Positions 15,333 through 24,571 of a stretch of 64,000 bases of DNA are shown piece by piece. Numbering within the stretch: position 1 is the first letter of the stretch; each line of letters starts with the position of its first letter. A program made the translations under genes and the position numbers. Source of the stretch: Acidobacteriaceae bacterium dw_441 (lineage in GTDB: Bacteria > Acidobacteriota > Terriglobia > Terriglobales > Acidobacteriaceae); NCBI GenBank assembly GCA_018449715.1, contig JAAVVA010000001.1, forward strand, positions 1,364,001 through 1,428,000. The letters run 5' to 3'. A model generated the notes under the pieces. It made no database searches and was not told where the DNA came from. It saw only the letters and a list, made by a program, of their open reading frames with translations.

Positions 15333-15629
15333 GGTGGCGCTCCGTCTTGTGTGGTCTCCCGATGAGTCGGGGCACACTGCGCGAAGCGATGCGAGTGGGT
15401 AAGGCTTCCAAGGTCAAGGGACGCTTTTCGGGAGGGACACGAAAGAAACTTTTACGCTGTTTGAAAAGTTTCTTATGGGAGGAGCCAGAAAAGCAGAGTC
15501 CCGCAGTACCGCCAGGACGCCGGTAAAACCCCGAGCGCGTGCCCGATTCAGAGACGAGCACACTACTTGGAGTGTCCATACACAACGGGAAAATCTCACT
15601 AATACTGCGACCAAAAAGGAAACCTATGA
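15333..15629. other. No gene recognised
   Basis: Short frames on both strands look like chance. No repeat, RNA or clear terminator is seen. It presumably carries the upstream region of the methyltransferase gene. Confidence 0.4.
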
Positions 15630-16397
15630 CTATATGTGCTGGGATGCTGTTGGATTGCCCGATTCTTGTACCGGTGAGGAATTAGCATAGCCCATCGAAA
15701 ATCGGGAGCAGGTGTCCTGCCCCCTTTCTTCGGGTGCGATTGCACATTCGACAAGTTGGCTAAGTTCATCAATTCGGTGGCTGACAGATACGAGTTGCAT
15801 CCCAATCAGATAGATAATGCCATAGCCACCTAACGCTATCTCCAACCATGACATTTTGACCTTTGTTTTCGCTATAAAATCGACTGCAGAGACGAGGCCG
15901 CCGGCAAGAAGAGGAAGGATGCCGAGCTTGTCGATTGCTCCAACGAGCATTGCGATTCGTCCACGAAGATGTTCTGCTTCGAGTGTTAGTCTCCCTCTGA
16001 CGAATCTCAGAGCAGAAGGCGAGAAGCCCCGGAGCCCTTTCATCAGTTCGTAATCGCGGCTCACCTGAATTTGGCGTATTTGCAGAAACCAGTTCAAGGG
16101 TTTTATGAATATCTTCAATGCGCCGAAAGTTGTTCGTAATGTCAGTGTGACTGCGCCCAGAAGCGCCAGAAGAAGTGAAATGAGACCAACGTAAGTCCAC
16201 GCACGCGACACGGACAGTTTATATTTTTCAACGAATCCCAACACCATACTCAGAACAAAAAGGGAGAGCGATCCCCCCATGAGGAACAAATCGAAACGAC
16301 TAAAAAGCTTCAGTGGATTCCAGGTTCCAGAACCGCGTGTAGTGTTCAGCGCGCGAAAAACATCCTCAATCTCTTGCGACTCTCTCGACTGCCCCAT
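15630..16397 (-). CDS. Membrane protein of unknown function
   Basis: 255 residues. Two N-terminal membrane helices (FDLFLMGGSLSLFVLSMVLGF and WTYVGLISLLLALLGAVTLTL) are followed by an amphipathic cytoplasmic region (EHLRGRIAMLVGAIDKLGILPLLAGGL). A further pair of hydrophobic stretches (LPLLAGGLVSAV and IALGGYGIIYLIGMQLVSV) comes next, then a soluble tail. No family is recognised. Neighbouring genes give no functional hint. Confidence 0.6.
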   Translation of the reverse strand: MGQSRESQEIEDVFRALNTTRGSGTWNPLKLFSRFDLFLMGGSLSLFVLSMVLGFVEKYKLSVSRAWTYVGLISLLLALLGAVTLTLRTTFGALKIFIKPLNWFLQIRQIQVSRDYELMKGLRGFSPSALRFVRGRLTLEAEHLRGRIAMLVGAIDKLGILPLLAGGLVSAVDFIAKTKVKMSWLEIALGGYGIIYLIGMQLVSVSHRIDELSQLVECAIAPEERGQDTCSRFSMGYANSSPVQESGNPTASQHI

Positions 16398-16683
16398 GAC
16401 CTAAGCTTAATCGATTGTCGGATGCGGAAATGAGGCGAACACGGATGCGAAGTATTGATGGTGCCGCAGATTCATGTGGTTCAACGCCTTAATTAGCGAT
16501 CGTAACGCCTCGAAACGAAAAGTCTCGTACTGCTAATCGACAAGAAACAGTCTGTTGCACATAGTCGAAATTGGGACGGTTTTGGTGATGGAATACGGGC
16601 GAGCGCAAAGCGCTGCGTAATTGTTAGGATGGGTGCACCCCCATTTCGGCATGATCGTTTACCTCGTGCCCCAGGTTGAACTG

Positions 16684-19600
16684 ATGGCTTTGCTGCCCTT
16701 TATGTTTTGTTCCTTGCAGCGCGACGCGGTGAAGCGTCTCGCTATATCTCTGGCCCTTTCCGTTTTCATCCTCGGTGCGTTGCAACCGGTTGCCGGGCAG
16801 GCCATACCCTATGTGGTTCCCGGCACGATAACCACGGCCAACGCATCCGGCACTACGTGCTTCGACACGCATGCGTGTGGCGATAACGGTCCGTTGTCTC
16901 AGGCAGGTTTTGTCCAGATAGATCAAATGATCTTTGATGGAAGCGGCAACCTGTACCTCGTGGACGCGACCGATGCCCGGGTGCGGAAGGTCACCAAGGG
17001 AAGCGGTCCCATCACTGAGGGCATCGTCACGCCCGTCACCGGGCAGCCGCAGACCCTATGCCCATCGCCCACAGCTCTGTGTGGCGATGGAGGCCCGGCG
17101 TCCGATTCCTCAGCGCTTCTGAATGATCCAACGGGCATCGCCCTTAACGCCGCAGGCGATCTGTTCATCTCCGACTTCGGCGATAACCGGGTGCGTCGCG
17201 TGGATCATCAAACCGGCATCATCACCACCTTCGCCGGCAATGGGGGAGATGGGTTTTTAAACCCCAGCAACATCGACGGTATGGTTGCAACGCAGGTCGG
17301 CATCCAGCCTTGGGCGATTGCAGTGGCTCCCGACGGAACGGTCTACATCGTAGACGGCCAAGCCAGCAGCATTATCCGTGCCATTGATCCGAATACGCAA
17401 CGCATCCGCACCGTCGGCGTCACGACTACCGGCTGTATGAACTACATACAGAAACTGTCCTTTGCACCCAACGGCGACTTATATTTTGCTGTCCAGTTTC
17501 CCGACGCCAAGATCTGCAAGATCGAAAAGAGCACCGGCATCACCAGCATCGTCGCGGGCGGAGGCAGTCAGTTATCCAGCGGAACTGTCCAGCGGGCGCA
17601 GGATTCGGAGTTGTCCGATCCCCTCGCAGTCCTGGCTCTCCCGTCAGGAGACGTGCTGTTTGCGGACTCACAGATCTTTCGCATTGAGATGAAAACCGGC
17701 CTCATCTATCCCATAGCCGGTTGCTCCTTCCAGGTCACGTGTGGCAAGGACGTTACATCCGCAGCGAACGTTCGCATGGTTCCAAGAAACTTCGCGATGG
17801 ATCAACAGGGCAATATCTTCTACCCGCCTGACGGGACGCAAGGTACCATCAATGAGATTTTGAACACACCCGCAACAATCAGCTTCGCCGACACTGCCCT
17901 CAACACTCGCAGCAGTGATAGTCCGCAAACAGCCTATCTCATGAACCTCGGTACGCAGCCGTTAATGTTGGCCGCAGGGACGCCCGGCATGCCAGCCACA
18001 TTCAACCCGTTGCTTACTACCGCTACAGCAGGCGCTGCCGACAGTTTCACCCTGGACAACAACGGCACTCTCGCAGACGGCCTCACAGAGGCCTGCTCAT
18101 CGCCTTCGGCAACACCTTCTCCTCTTGCATCCGGAAGCACCTGCGGCTTCGGCCTCGGCTTCCAGCCTACGGCGACTGGCGCCATCACGGGCAGTCTTAC
18201 CCTTCGTTACACCAGCTCAGTCCTTCCTGACCAGCAACAGGTCATTCCGCTCAGCGGCAAGACCATCAGCGGGCCACCGGCGAGCGCCACCGTTGCGGTA
18301 CAGTCCGTTCCCTACGGCACAGCTTCCGTCACATTAACGGCGTCCGTTACTTACTCCGGCGGCACTCCGCCCTCCGGGACGGCCACCTTCGTTGTAAACG
18401 GCGGAGCCACGGTGGCGGCTACGTGTGCTGGATCGGCATCCCCTCTTGTCTGCACGGCGGCCTACAACCCATCGATGCTGACAGTGGGTTCGTACCCCAT
18501 CACCTTTCACCTCTCTGCGAACGGTACGGATCTCGCCATCGATGCGAACAACACGCTATCAATCACCAAAGCGAACGCAACGGTGACACTGGGCTCACTG
18601 TCCGCAACTTACGATGGCAATCCACACGCTGTCACGGTATTCACAGCTCCGTCAGGCCTCGGCCTCAGCATTACCTACAATGGCGTAACTGCCGTACCCT
18701 CCGCCGTGGGCACCTATACGGTGGTGGCAACCGTCACAGATCCCAACTACACCGGATCCGCAACCGGAACTCTGGTGATCAGCGGTCTCGTCACGCCCAC
18801 CATCACCTTTGCGATTCCTCCACATGTCTTTGGTGACGCCAACTTCAACATTGCCGCGACGTCGAACTCCCCAGGCGCGCTCACTTACCGTATCGTCTCC
18901 GGCCCCGCAATGATTACGAGCACAATCGTGCATCTCAATGGCGCAGGCACCGTCATGGTGGAAGCCTCCCAAGCCCCGTCAGGGGCCTACTCCGCTGCCA
19001 CGAAGATAGCGGCATTCTCCGTGACCAAGGCAACACCCACGATCCTCTGGCCAATACCGGCAGCCGTTGCCTACGCTGCAATCATCGGGCCCGCTCAGTT
19101 GAATGCAAGCGCTACAGGTGTGGCTGGTGTCTCGCTCACTGGAAACTTCACCTACACCCCTCCCATCGGGACTGCCGCGGTTCAAACTCCGTCAGAGACA
19201 CTGCATACGATCTTCACCCCGACGGACACGACGAACTACAACACCTCAACAGCTTCCGTCTCCCTGGCAGTTGCACCGGCTGTTACCTCACAAGACTTCA
19301 CCTTCACGGTGCTGTCGTCGCCCTCATCGGATCTCCACGTGGGTGGAACCGCGACATATCAGCTTCGGGTCTCGCCTCCATCCGGACAGACGTTCTCTTC
19401 TGACGTCCACATGAGCTACTCCAGCGCATCGCTGCCTTTCTACGGGACCGGCCAGTTCTCAGCTGTCACAGTGAATGCCGGCTCGGGACCGACCGACCTC
19501 ACCTTCCGCGTCGTCACCACAAAGCTTGCCTTTCGCGAAAGGTTGACGCATGGGCCCGCAGAGATCGTAGCGGCGATGCTGATGCCTCTTTGTCTGCTGC

Positions 19601-19791
19601 GCAGGCGCAAGGCACTCCGTGGCATGGCGCTTGTGATCTTCGCCGCGACCATGCTCGCCGCCTCAACCGCCCTAAGCGGCTGCGGCTCGGGATACCTCGC
19701 AAGCAGGATTCCGATCACTATTACGGCGGAAAGCGGCGGCATCAAGCACTCCATCATTGTCCAGGCGAACATTTTACAAACCGCACAATGA
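16684..19791 (+). CDS. Large secreted NHL-repeat/Ig-like protein
   Basis: About 1,035 residues if started at ATG 16684, which gives a signal peptide (VKRLAISLALSVFILGALQPVAGQA); the frame is open from 16621. Residues about 60-400 contain NHL-type blades of a beta-propeller (FDGSGNLYLVDATDARVRKV, LNAAGDLFISDFGDNRVRRVD). Then come Ig-like and MBG-type modules rich in Thr/Ser/Ala (SATYDGNPHAVTVFTAPSGL, FTPTDTTNYNTSTASVSLAV). The end has a basic loop and a hydrophobic helix (CLLRRRKALRGMALVIFAATMLAAS), a common close of such acidobacterial surface proteins. Likely a cell-surface adhesion or binding protein; no catalytic motif is seen. Confidence 0.8.
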   Translation: MALLPFMFCSLQRDAVKRLAISLALSVFILGALQPVAGQAIPYVVPGTITTANASGTTCFDTHACGDNGPLSQAGFVQIDQMIFDGSGNLYLVDATDARVRKVTKGSGPITEGIVTPVTGQPQTLCPSPTALCGDGGPASDSSALLNDPTGIALNAAGDLFISDFGDNRVRRVDHQTGIITTFAGNGGDGFLNPSNIDGMVATQVGIQPWAIAVAPDGTVYIVDGQASSIIRAIDPNTQRIRTVGVTTTGCMNYIQKLSFAPNGDLYFAVQFPDAKICKIEKSTGITSIVAGGGSQLSSGTVQRAQDSELSDPLAVLALPSGDVLFADSQIFRIEMKTGLIYPIAGCSFQVTCGKDVTSAANVRMVPRNFAMDQQGNIFYPPDGTQGTINEILNTPATISFADTALNTRSSDSPQTAYLMNLGTQPLMLAAGTPGMPATFNPLLTTATAGAADSFTLDNNGTLADGLTEACSSPSATPSPLASGSTCGFGLGFQPTATGAITGSLTLRYTSSVLPDQQQVIPLSGKTISGPPASATVAVQSVPYGTASVTLTASVTYSGGTPPSGTATFVVNGGATVAATCAGSASPLVCTAAYNPSMLTVGSYPITFHLSANGTDLAIDANNTLSITKANATVTLGSLSATYDGNPHAVTVFTAPSGLGLSITYNGVTAVPSAVGTYTVVATVTDPNYTGSATGTLVISGLVTPTITFAIPPHVFGDANFNIAATSNSPGALTYRIVSGPAMITSTIVHLNGAGTVMVEASQAPSGAYSAATKIAAFSVTKATPTILWPIPAAVAYAAIIGPAQLNASATGVAGVSLTGNFTYTPPIGTAAVQTPSETLHTIFTPTDTTNYNTSTASVSLAVAPAVTSQDFTFTVLSSPSSDLHVGGTATYQLRVSPPSGQTFSSDVHMSYSSASLPFYGTGQFSAVTVNAGSGPTDLTFRVVTTKLAFRERLTHGPAEIVAAMLMPLCLLRRRKALRGMALVIFAATMLAASTALSGCGSGYLASRIPITITAESGGIKHSIIVQANILQTAQ

Positions 19792-19915
19792 CCGGGCCAC
19801 GCATGCCTGTAATGACGGCCACAGTACGCGGTGCGCTTGAACAGGGACCCAACTCTCCGTTCGCGGATCATTCCCCATAAAGGGGATGCGCAGGACCAAT
19901 CCGTAATATGCCGCT

Positions 19916-20614
19916 CTACATCGCGTGACTGGCTTCTCTCATCCGGGCACAAAAGCTGGCTGTAAGTGAGACCGTTTCGAGAGATATGGGGCTAGATGTT
20001 TCCAATTTGTTCCGAACTTCGGGCCAGATCAGTTTAGCCAACAGATCGCTTCTCGGATCGAAGTACCAAGGAGCAGCCAGGTCTAAAGACCTATGGGAGA
20101 CGAAGTCAGCATAGCCTGCGTTACCAACTGCAATCGCGAGTGGTTCCTCAAGATAGGCAAGGTAATTCGTCTCTGTTGGAATAGGGCAGGTTTTTAGGTA
20201 CGCTTTGGAAAGAGCCTCTTTCCGCTCTGGCGGGATATGAGCAGAGATGAAGTGGGCCAATTCGTGGAATACGATCGTACTGAGATCTGCGGCACCCGAT
20301 GCATCTTTCGGATTGATCTGGAGGTAGAGAGAACCACTCCTGGCCTTTCCTGCGGTGGAATCGACAGAAGGCCACCACACGACATACACGGGATAGGTTT
20401 CATTAACTGACGTGCCGTAGAAGCGTTGCACACGGTTGATGTACAAGGCAGTAGCTGGACATTCGAGCTGCTTTCGAATTTCGGCGGCTACGCTGTCGAG
20501 AGGTTGCGCCTCAGCCAACACTGTTTCCCACTCAGGGCGGAAATGGGAGTAGAAGGCTTGCAACATAAGGCCGTCCATTTGTCCGAAGCGCATGGGCAGG
20601 TCATCGAGTGCCAC
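19916..20614 (-). CDS. Putative zinc metalloprotease (HExxH)
   Basis: 232 residues from a GTG at 20614. The motif TIVFHELAHFISAHI gives the zinc-binding HExxH, and LEEPLAIAVGNAGY downstream could supply the third ligand (E). There is no signal peptide with this start, and the frame stays open upstream into the preceding gene, so the true N-terminus may be different or lost. A proteolytic role on an unknown substrate is inferred from the motif alone. Confidence 0.55.
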   Translation of the reverse strand: MALDDLPMRFGQMDGLMLQAFYSHFRPEWETVLAEAQPLDSVAAEIRKQLECPATALYINRVQRFYGTSVNETYPVYVVWWPSVDSTAGKARSGSLYLQINPKDASGAADLSTIVFHELAHFISAHIPPERKEALSKAYLKTCPIPTETNYLAYLEEPLAIAVGNAGYADFVSHRSLDLAAPWYFDPRSDLLAKLIWPEVRNKLETSSPISLETVSLTASFCARMREASHAM

Positions 20615-20910
20615 TTTCCAACTGAACGATCTTTCGTGAACTGGACACGGTAGCGTGTCTGCTTGATGAGAACCAGACCGAGTATCATGGTGACCAGCAC
20701 GGCGTCAGTGGCGTTAAGAGCCGCTTTGGCCAGATTAGGGTCACGTGACGTCAAGTATGCGGTGAGGCTCAATAGAACTCCAACCTCAAAGATGAGCCAT
20801 GTTGCGAGCCGGGGTGCGATCTCCCCCCGGATGAGCTTCATGCAATAGCGGACACTGACAAAAGCGTCTAGCAGGACCACGGGGATTACGGTAATTATCG
20901 AAGAATCCAA
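20488..20910 (-). CDS. Membrane protein, possibly C-terminally altered
   Basis: The TTG at 20910 with GCGGAG nearby gives MDSSIITVIPVVLLDAFVSVRY, then a basic loop and two more helices (LATWLIFEVGVLLSLTAYL and ALNATDAVLVTMILGLVLI). After about YRVQFTKDRSVG the residues look unlike a protein (SMTCPCASDKWTALCC), and the frame overlaps the metalloprotease gene by 127 bases. The real end is thus probably near 20600, or the gene is frame-damaged. Family unknown. Confidence 0.4.
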   Translation of the reverse strand: MDSSIITVIPVVLLDAFVSVRYCMKLIRGEIAPRLATWLIFEVGVLLSLTAYLTSRDPNLAKAALNATDAVLVTMILGLVLIKQTRYRVQFTKDRSVGKWHSMTCPCASDKWTALCCKPSTPISALSGKQCWLRRNLSTA

Positions 20911-21086
20911 TCGAAAGGCTCCGCTACGCGATGATGTTCCGATGACTAAGAATAATTGGTACCCATAAGTCGTCTTCTCGAAAGCAATCCATCCAGGCGT
21001 TCTCCACTGACGAGAACCAGGCCAACGCATTCATCGAGCAAGGATTTGAATCGAGCTTCAAACATGAGTCCTGCGAACCATTCACT

Positions 21087-21195
21087 CCGAATTACCTCTG
21101 CTACCGGAACGCCAACCTCCGCCTTCTTCAACACACACCGATCATCTGCTCCACGCTGAACCCTTCTTCCGCATCCACACCCTTCCGCCTTCTCA
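21087..21195 (-). mobile_element. IS3-family orfA fragment
   Basis: On the minus strand RRRKGVDAEEGFSVEQMIGV leads to LKKAEVGVPVAEVIR. This is the N-terminal helix-turn-helix start of an IS3-type OrfA (FSVEQ-I-VLK-AE-G-PVAEVIR). It stops abruptly after VIR at 21087; the GIS-x-x-T-F-Y-x-W part and OrfB are absent. Only a scrap of the element remains. Confidence 0.65.
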
Positions 21196-21325
21196 GGCTA
21201 AATTTGGTCAGAAACTAATACTTGATTCGGTGCAAAAATAACGAGGCCGATCAGATAGAGGGGTCGACTTTCTCAACAAACAAGGTAAAACTCTTAATAG
21301 GCTGCTTACCAAGGAAATCATCAGA

Positions 21326-23518
21326 ATGGATATCAAAATCTACGGGTACAAGGAAATAAGGATTATTGGTTTACTACTTTTCGCTATTATCGGATTCGGC
21401 CATCAGGCGCTGGCGAGCATAGACGATACTTGCTCCCCGAGATGGAAGCTCACGCACCATGATTATGACGCATGCAGCAACATGGCAATGGTTACACCGT
21501 CCAATGACACGCGGATCAATCTCCTGTTGCTCCTGGCCGATCTGCGTGCATCAGGAAACACCGCTTCAGTCGGAGTTGCCACGAATTTCGCAGGCTCCTC
21601 ATCAATCTCCCCGCTCTTCGACTGGGCGACCCTAGCTGCTCGCATGGGACCGGAGGCATCCAGCAGCGAACTCAAGAAAGACGGAATTTACCGTGAGGAA
21701 GAACCAACCAAATGCCCAGATACATTGCCTTCTGGGGATCCTTTCGTTATTGCCGTTCAAGCAGAAGCGGAACTGACTGCAGAGGAACGGAATGCCTTGC
21801 GAGCTGCCCGTAAGGCGATGCAATCTGGCTGTCCTGACGATGCGGCAGTAGTTGCGTTTGCAAACGTGGACAATGCGACGAGGACAGGATCGGGGAAAGC
21901 GTTTGCGCTGTACCTCCAGGGGGCTTCGCAATTTTGGCATGATGATTACGACAGATCTGCAGCTACTTTCACAACGTTATCTACCTCAAAGTCTGCTTGG
22001 CTTAAGGAATCTGCCGTCTACATGCTTGGCCGCATTTTGATTAAGCGTGCGCAGGTCGGCGCCTTCGATGAATACGGTTCCATGAAGAAAGACTGGCGTG
22101 CCGATCCGCGAGCCATAGACGATGCTGAAACGGCACTCGACCATTATCTGAACCTGTATCCCCAAGGAGCTTATGCGAAGTCAGCGCGCGGTTTGAAACG
22201 GCGAGGATATTGGCTGGCTGGTGACAGTGAAAAACTGGAAGAAGAATATGGATCCCTGCTGCTCCAATCTCCGAAAGACCGCAACATCAGCGACATTGAC
22301 CTCGTGCAGGAGATTGATAACAAACTTATTACGTTCCCATACTCTCCCCACACGACCACTGTCACGTCTCTGCAGACACTTCTCGAGGGAACGCGCAATC
22401 CCTTGCTGCTTGCCGTACTGGATCTCTATGGTATGCGCACCTCGCAGACGGCGGAAACGGATAGGGGCAACAAGCCCGTCACACTCGATGATCTGCAGCG
22501 GCAAAAGCAGTTCTTTGCCGGGCAAAAAGCGCTTTACGAATATCTGCTGGCCGTCCATAGCTTTTACGTTGATAACAAGCCCGCGGACGTCCTCCGGATT
22601 ATTCCCGATGCCGCACGCCAAACCTCGTTCAGCTATCTTCAGTTCAGCCGTCAGATGCTGCGCGGCTTAGCTCTCGAAACGGTCAAGGATCGCAATACTC
22701 TAGGTTTTTGGCAGCAGATGCTGCCTGGCTCCCGCGCACCCGATCAGCGGGCTGCAGTCGAGTTTGCCATTGCTTATCATCAAGAGCGCGCAGGGGAACT
22801 TCAAAATGTCTTCGCCGCGAATTCACCCGTTCGTTATCACTATCTGCGTGAGGTGCTTCTCACCTACGTGGCGGATGCTCGTTTGTTGCGTCAGCAGGCA
22901 ACGGATACCACTATTCCCATTCATGAACGAAACCTTGCATTGTTCCTCCTCCTCTATAAGGAAGCAACTCGAGGGGATGCTGCTTATTTCCTGAAGGATC
23001 TCTCCATGGTTCCAGCCAATGCTTCGAACGAGGGCTTCGTCATATTGGACTACAACGACGCTCTTCAAACCATTCCGCTCGGCATCTTTATAAGTAAACC
23101 AAAGAACAATGGATTTGGCTGCCCGGAGCTTCGGATAACTGAGGAGATGTTATCGCGGGATGCAGAGAATCCAACCGCACGTCTGTGTCTGGCCGACTTT
23201 ACTCGGCTGCATCAGGGGTCGGTATCGATGCTCGATTATCCGCCGGCTTCGGATGAGCTCGGCGGCACGAAGTCGCTCTTCGCTGGCGCCAACTTTGTAC
23301 GAATGAACACATATATCGCTGTTGTTGCAAATCCGAAAGCAAGCGCTAATGACAAGGCATATGCGCTGTACCGCTCCATCTACTGCTACGCGCCTTCGGG
23401 GGCTAATGACTGCGGTGGACCGGATGTCCCAGTTGCGCAACGAAAAGCATGGTTTCTGACTTTGAAACGCGACTATGCCGACTCGGCATGGGCAAAGGAG
23501 TTGAAATATTTCTGGTAG
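21326..23518 (+). CDS. Large exported helical-repeat (TPR-like) protein
   Basis: 730 residues with an N-terminal signal sequence (RIIGLLLFAIIGFGHQALA). The body is alpha-helical with TPR-like helix pairs (GKAFALYLQGASQFWHDDYDRSAATFTTL; ALDHYLNLYPQGAYAKSARGL), similar in style to YfiO/BamD-like or Tol-Pal associated repeat proteins, but much longer. The Cys-rich C-terminal stretch (SIYCYAPSGANDCGGPDVP) could form disulfides in the periplasm. It is followed at once by a DUF3142 protein, with which it is often paired as far as I recall. Function not established. Confidence 0.65.
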   Translation: MDIKIYGYKEIRIIGLLLFAIIGFGHQALASIDDTCSPRWKLTHHDYDACSNMAMVTPSNDTRINLLLLLADLRASGNTASVGVATNFAGSSSISPLFDWATLAARMGPEASSSELKKDGIYREEEPTKCPDTLPSGDPFVIAVQAEAELTAEERNALRAARKAMQSGCPDDAAVVAFANVDNATRTGSGKAFALYLQGASQFWHDDYDRSAATFTTLSTSKSAWLKESAVYMLGRILIKRAQVGAFDEYGSMKKDWRADPRAIDDAETALDHYLNLYPQGAYAKSARGLKRRGYWLAGDSEKLEEEYGSLLLQSPKDRNISDIDLVQEIDNKLITFPYSPHTTTVTSLQTLLEGTRNPLLLAVLDLYGMRTSQTAETDRGNKPVTLDDLQRQKQFFAGQKALYEYLLAVHSFYVDNKPADVLRIIPDAARQTSFSYLQFSRQMLRGLALETVKDRNTLGFWQQMLPGSRAPDQRAAVEFAIAYHQERAGELQNVFAANSPVRYHYLREVLLTYVADARLLRQQATDTTIPIHERNLALFLLLYKEATRGDAAYFLKDLSMVPANASNEGFVILDYNDALQTIPLGIFISKPKNNGFGCPELRITEEMLSRDAENPTARLCLADFTRLHQGSVSMLDYPPASDELGGTKSLFAGANFVRMNTYIAVVANPKASANDKAYALYRSIYCYAPSGANDCGGPDVPVAQRKAWFLTLKRDYADSAWAKELKYFW

Positions 23519-23543
23519 AGCCTACTTCCTGATTACGCTGATC

Positions 23544-24236
23544 ATGCTGTCGGTGTGTGCGTCCAACAGTTCCTGTTCTAGGCCGGCAGTCATAGATGCC
23601 AAAGATTATGATGCCTTCTGGCTTTGGGCGGGCGTAGAGCCACAACCCGTACTGGAGCGCGCACGCAGGATTTATCTACTGGATGCAGAGGTTCGCCCCG
23701 GAGCTACCTTCCTCGTCTCTCAGCGTCCATCCGTTCCTCACGTTAAGAAGGCGGAAGTCTGGATGGTCATCAGAGTCGAGACGTTGCAGTGGACACCGGC
23801 GACCCATGCGCAGGTCCTAAACGATCTCGCACGATGGAAAAAGGCCGGAAATCACATGGCGGGCCTTCAGGTTGATTTCGATGCACGGACCCGCTTTCTG
23901 GAGGATTACAGTGTCTTTTTGCAGAGCCTACGCAAGGACCTACCAACCGAATACAAGCTCAGCATTACCGGGCTCCTGGATTGGAGCAGCAACGGAGATC
24001 CCCAAGCGCTGGATCAGCTAGCCGGAATCGTTGATGAGGTCGTGCTGCAGACATACCAGGGGCGTCACATCATCCCGGGATATGAAAACTATCTGGCGAG
24101 GCTCAACCGGCTGAAAATACCGTTTCGTATCGGCTTGCTCGAAGGCGGCCAATGGCGTCAGCCCTCGGGCATGACCTCAAACCCATACTTCCGAGGTTTT
24201 GTAGTCTTCCTCCAAAACTCTGTTCTGTCTCGATAG
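23544..24236 (+). CDS. DUF3142 protein, probable lipoprotein
   Basis: 230 residues from the ATG at 23544. The body fits DUF3142: DYDAFWLWAGVEP at the start, HMAGLQVDFDARTRFLEDY in the middle (a TIM-barrel-like strand with Asp residues), and VDEVVLQTYQGRHIIPGYENYL near the end. The in-frame codons just upstream of the ATG (YFLITLIMLSVCASNSSC) complete a lipoprotein signal with a lipobox-like Cys. No ATG, GTG or TTG is available there, so the start may be a rare codon such as ATT or CTG within the 3' end of the preceding gene. It forms an operon with that gene. Confidence 0.65.
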   Translation: MLSVCASNSSCSRPAVIDAKDYDAFWLWAGVEPQPVLERARRIYLLDAEVRPGATFLVSQRPSVPHVKKAEVWMVIRVETLQWTPATHAQVLNDLARWKKAGNHMAGLQVDFDARTRFLEDYSVFLQSLRKDLPTEYKLSITGLLDWSSNGDPQALDQLAGIVDEVVLQTYQGRHIIPGYENYLARLNRLKIPFRIGLLEGGQWRQPSGMTSNPYFRGFVVFLQNSVLSR

Positions 24237-24571
24237 GACTCGCCGTTCGGAAATCCGGTCTCAAGGAGGGATTACAGATTGGATTGCAGCCAGTATAGGA
24301 TTCATTCGTTTGCTGTTCCATGTCCGATGTACTAGTGAAAGGTTGTTAACATGTTTCCTAAAGAGCCTAGTGGCTATGGAAGAAGTTCGATGCTGGTCCG
24401 TAGTTGGTTTTGATTTCAGCCTGTGCTCGGATTCGGCTCGAGTTGCCGGAAGCATATCCTGATGGCGAGATGGATGAAGCTGGCCCCTCGTCACATAGTG
24501 TGTATGTGACGATTCTCAGGAATTAGGCGATCATTTGCATAGCATCGGCAACACATATCGAGAGTCTTATC
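24237..24571. other. Intergenic stretch with an inverted repeat
   Basis: No gene recognised. It holds a perfect 8-bp inverted repeat, GTCACATA at 24490-24497 and TATGTGAC at 24503-24510, about 60 bp before the next start: a possible operator or a weak hairpin. Confidence 0.4.
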
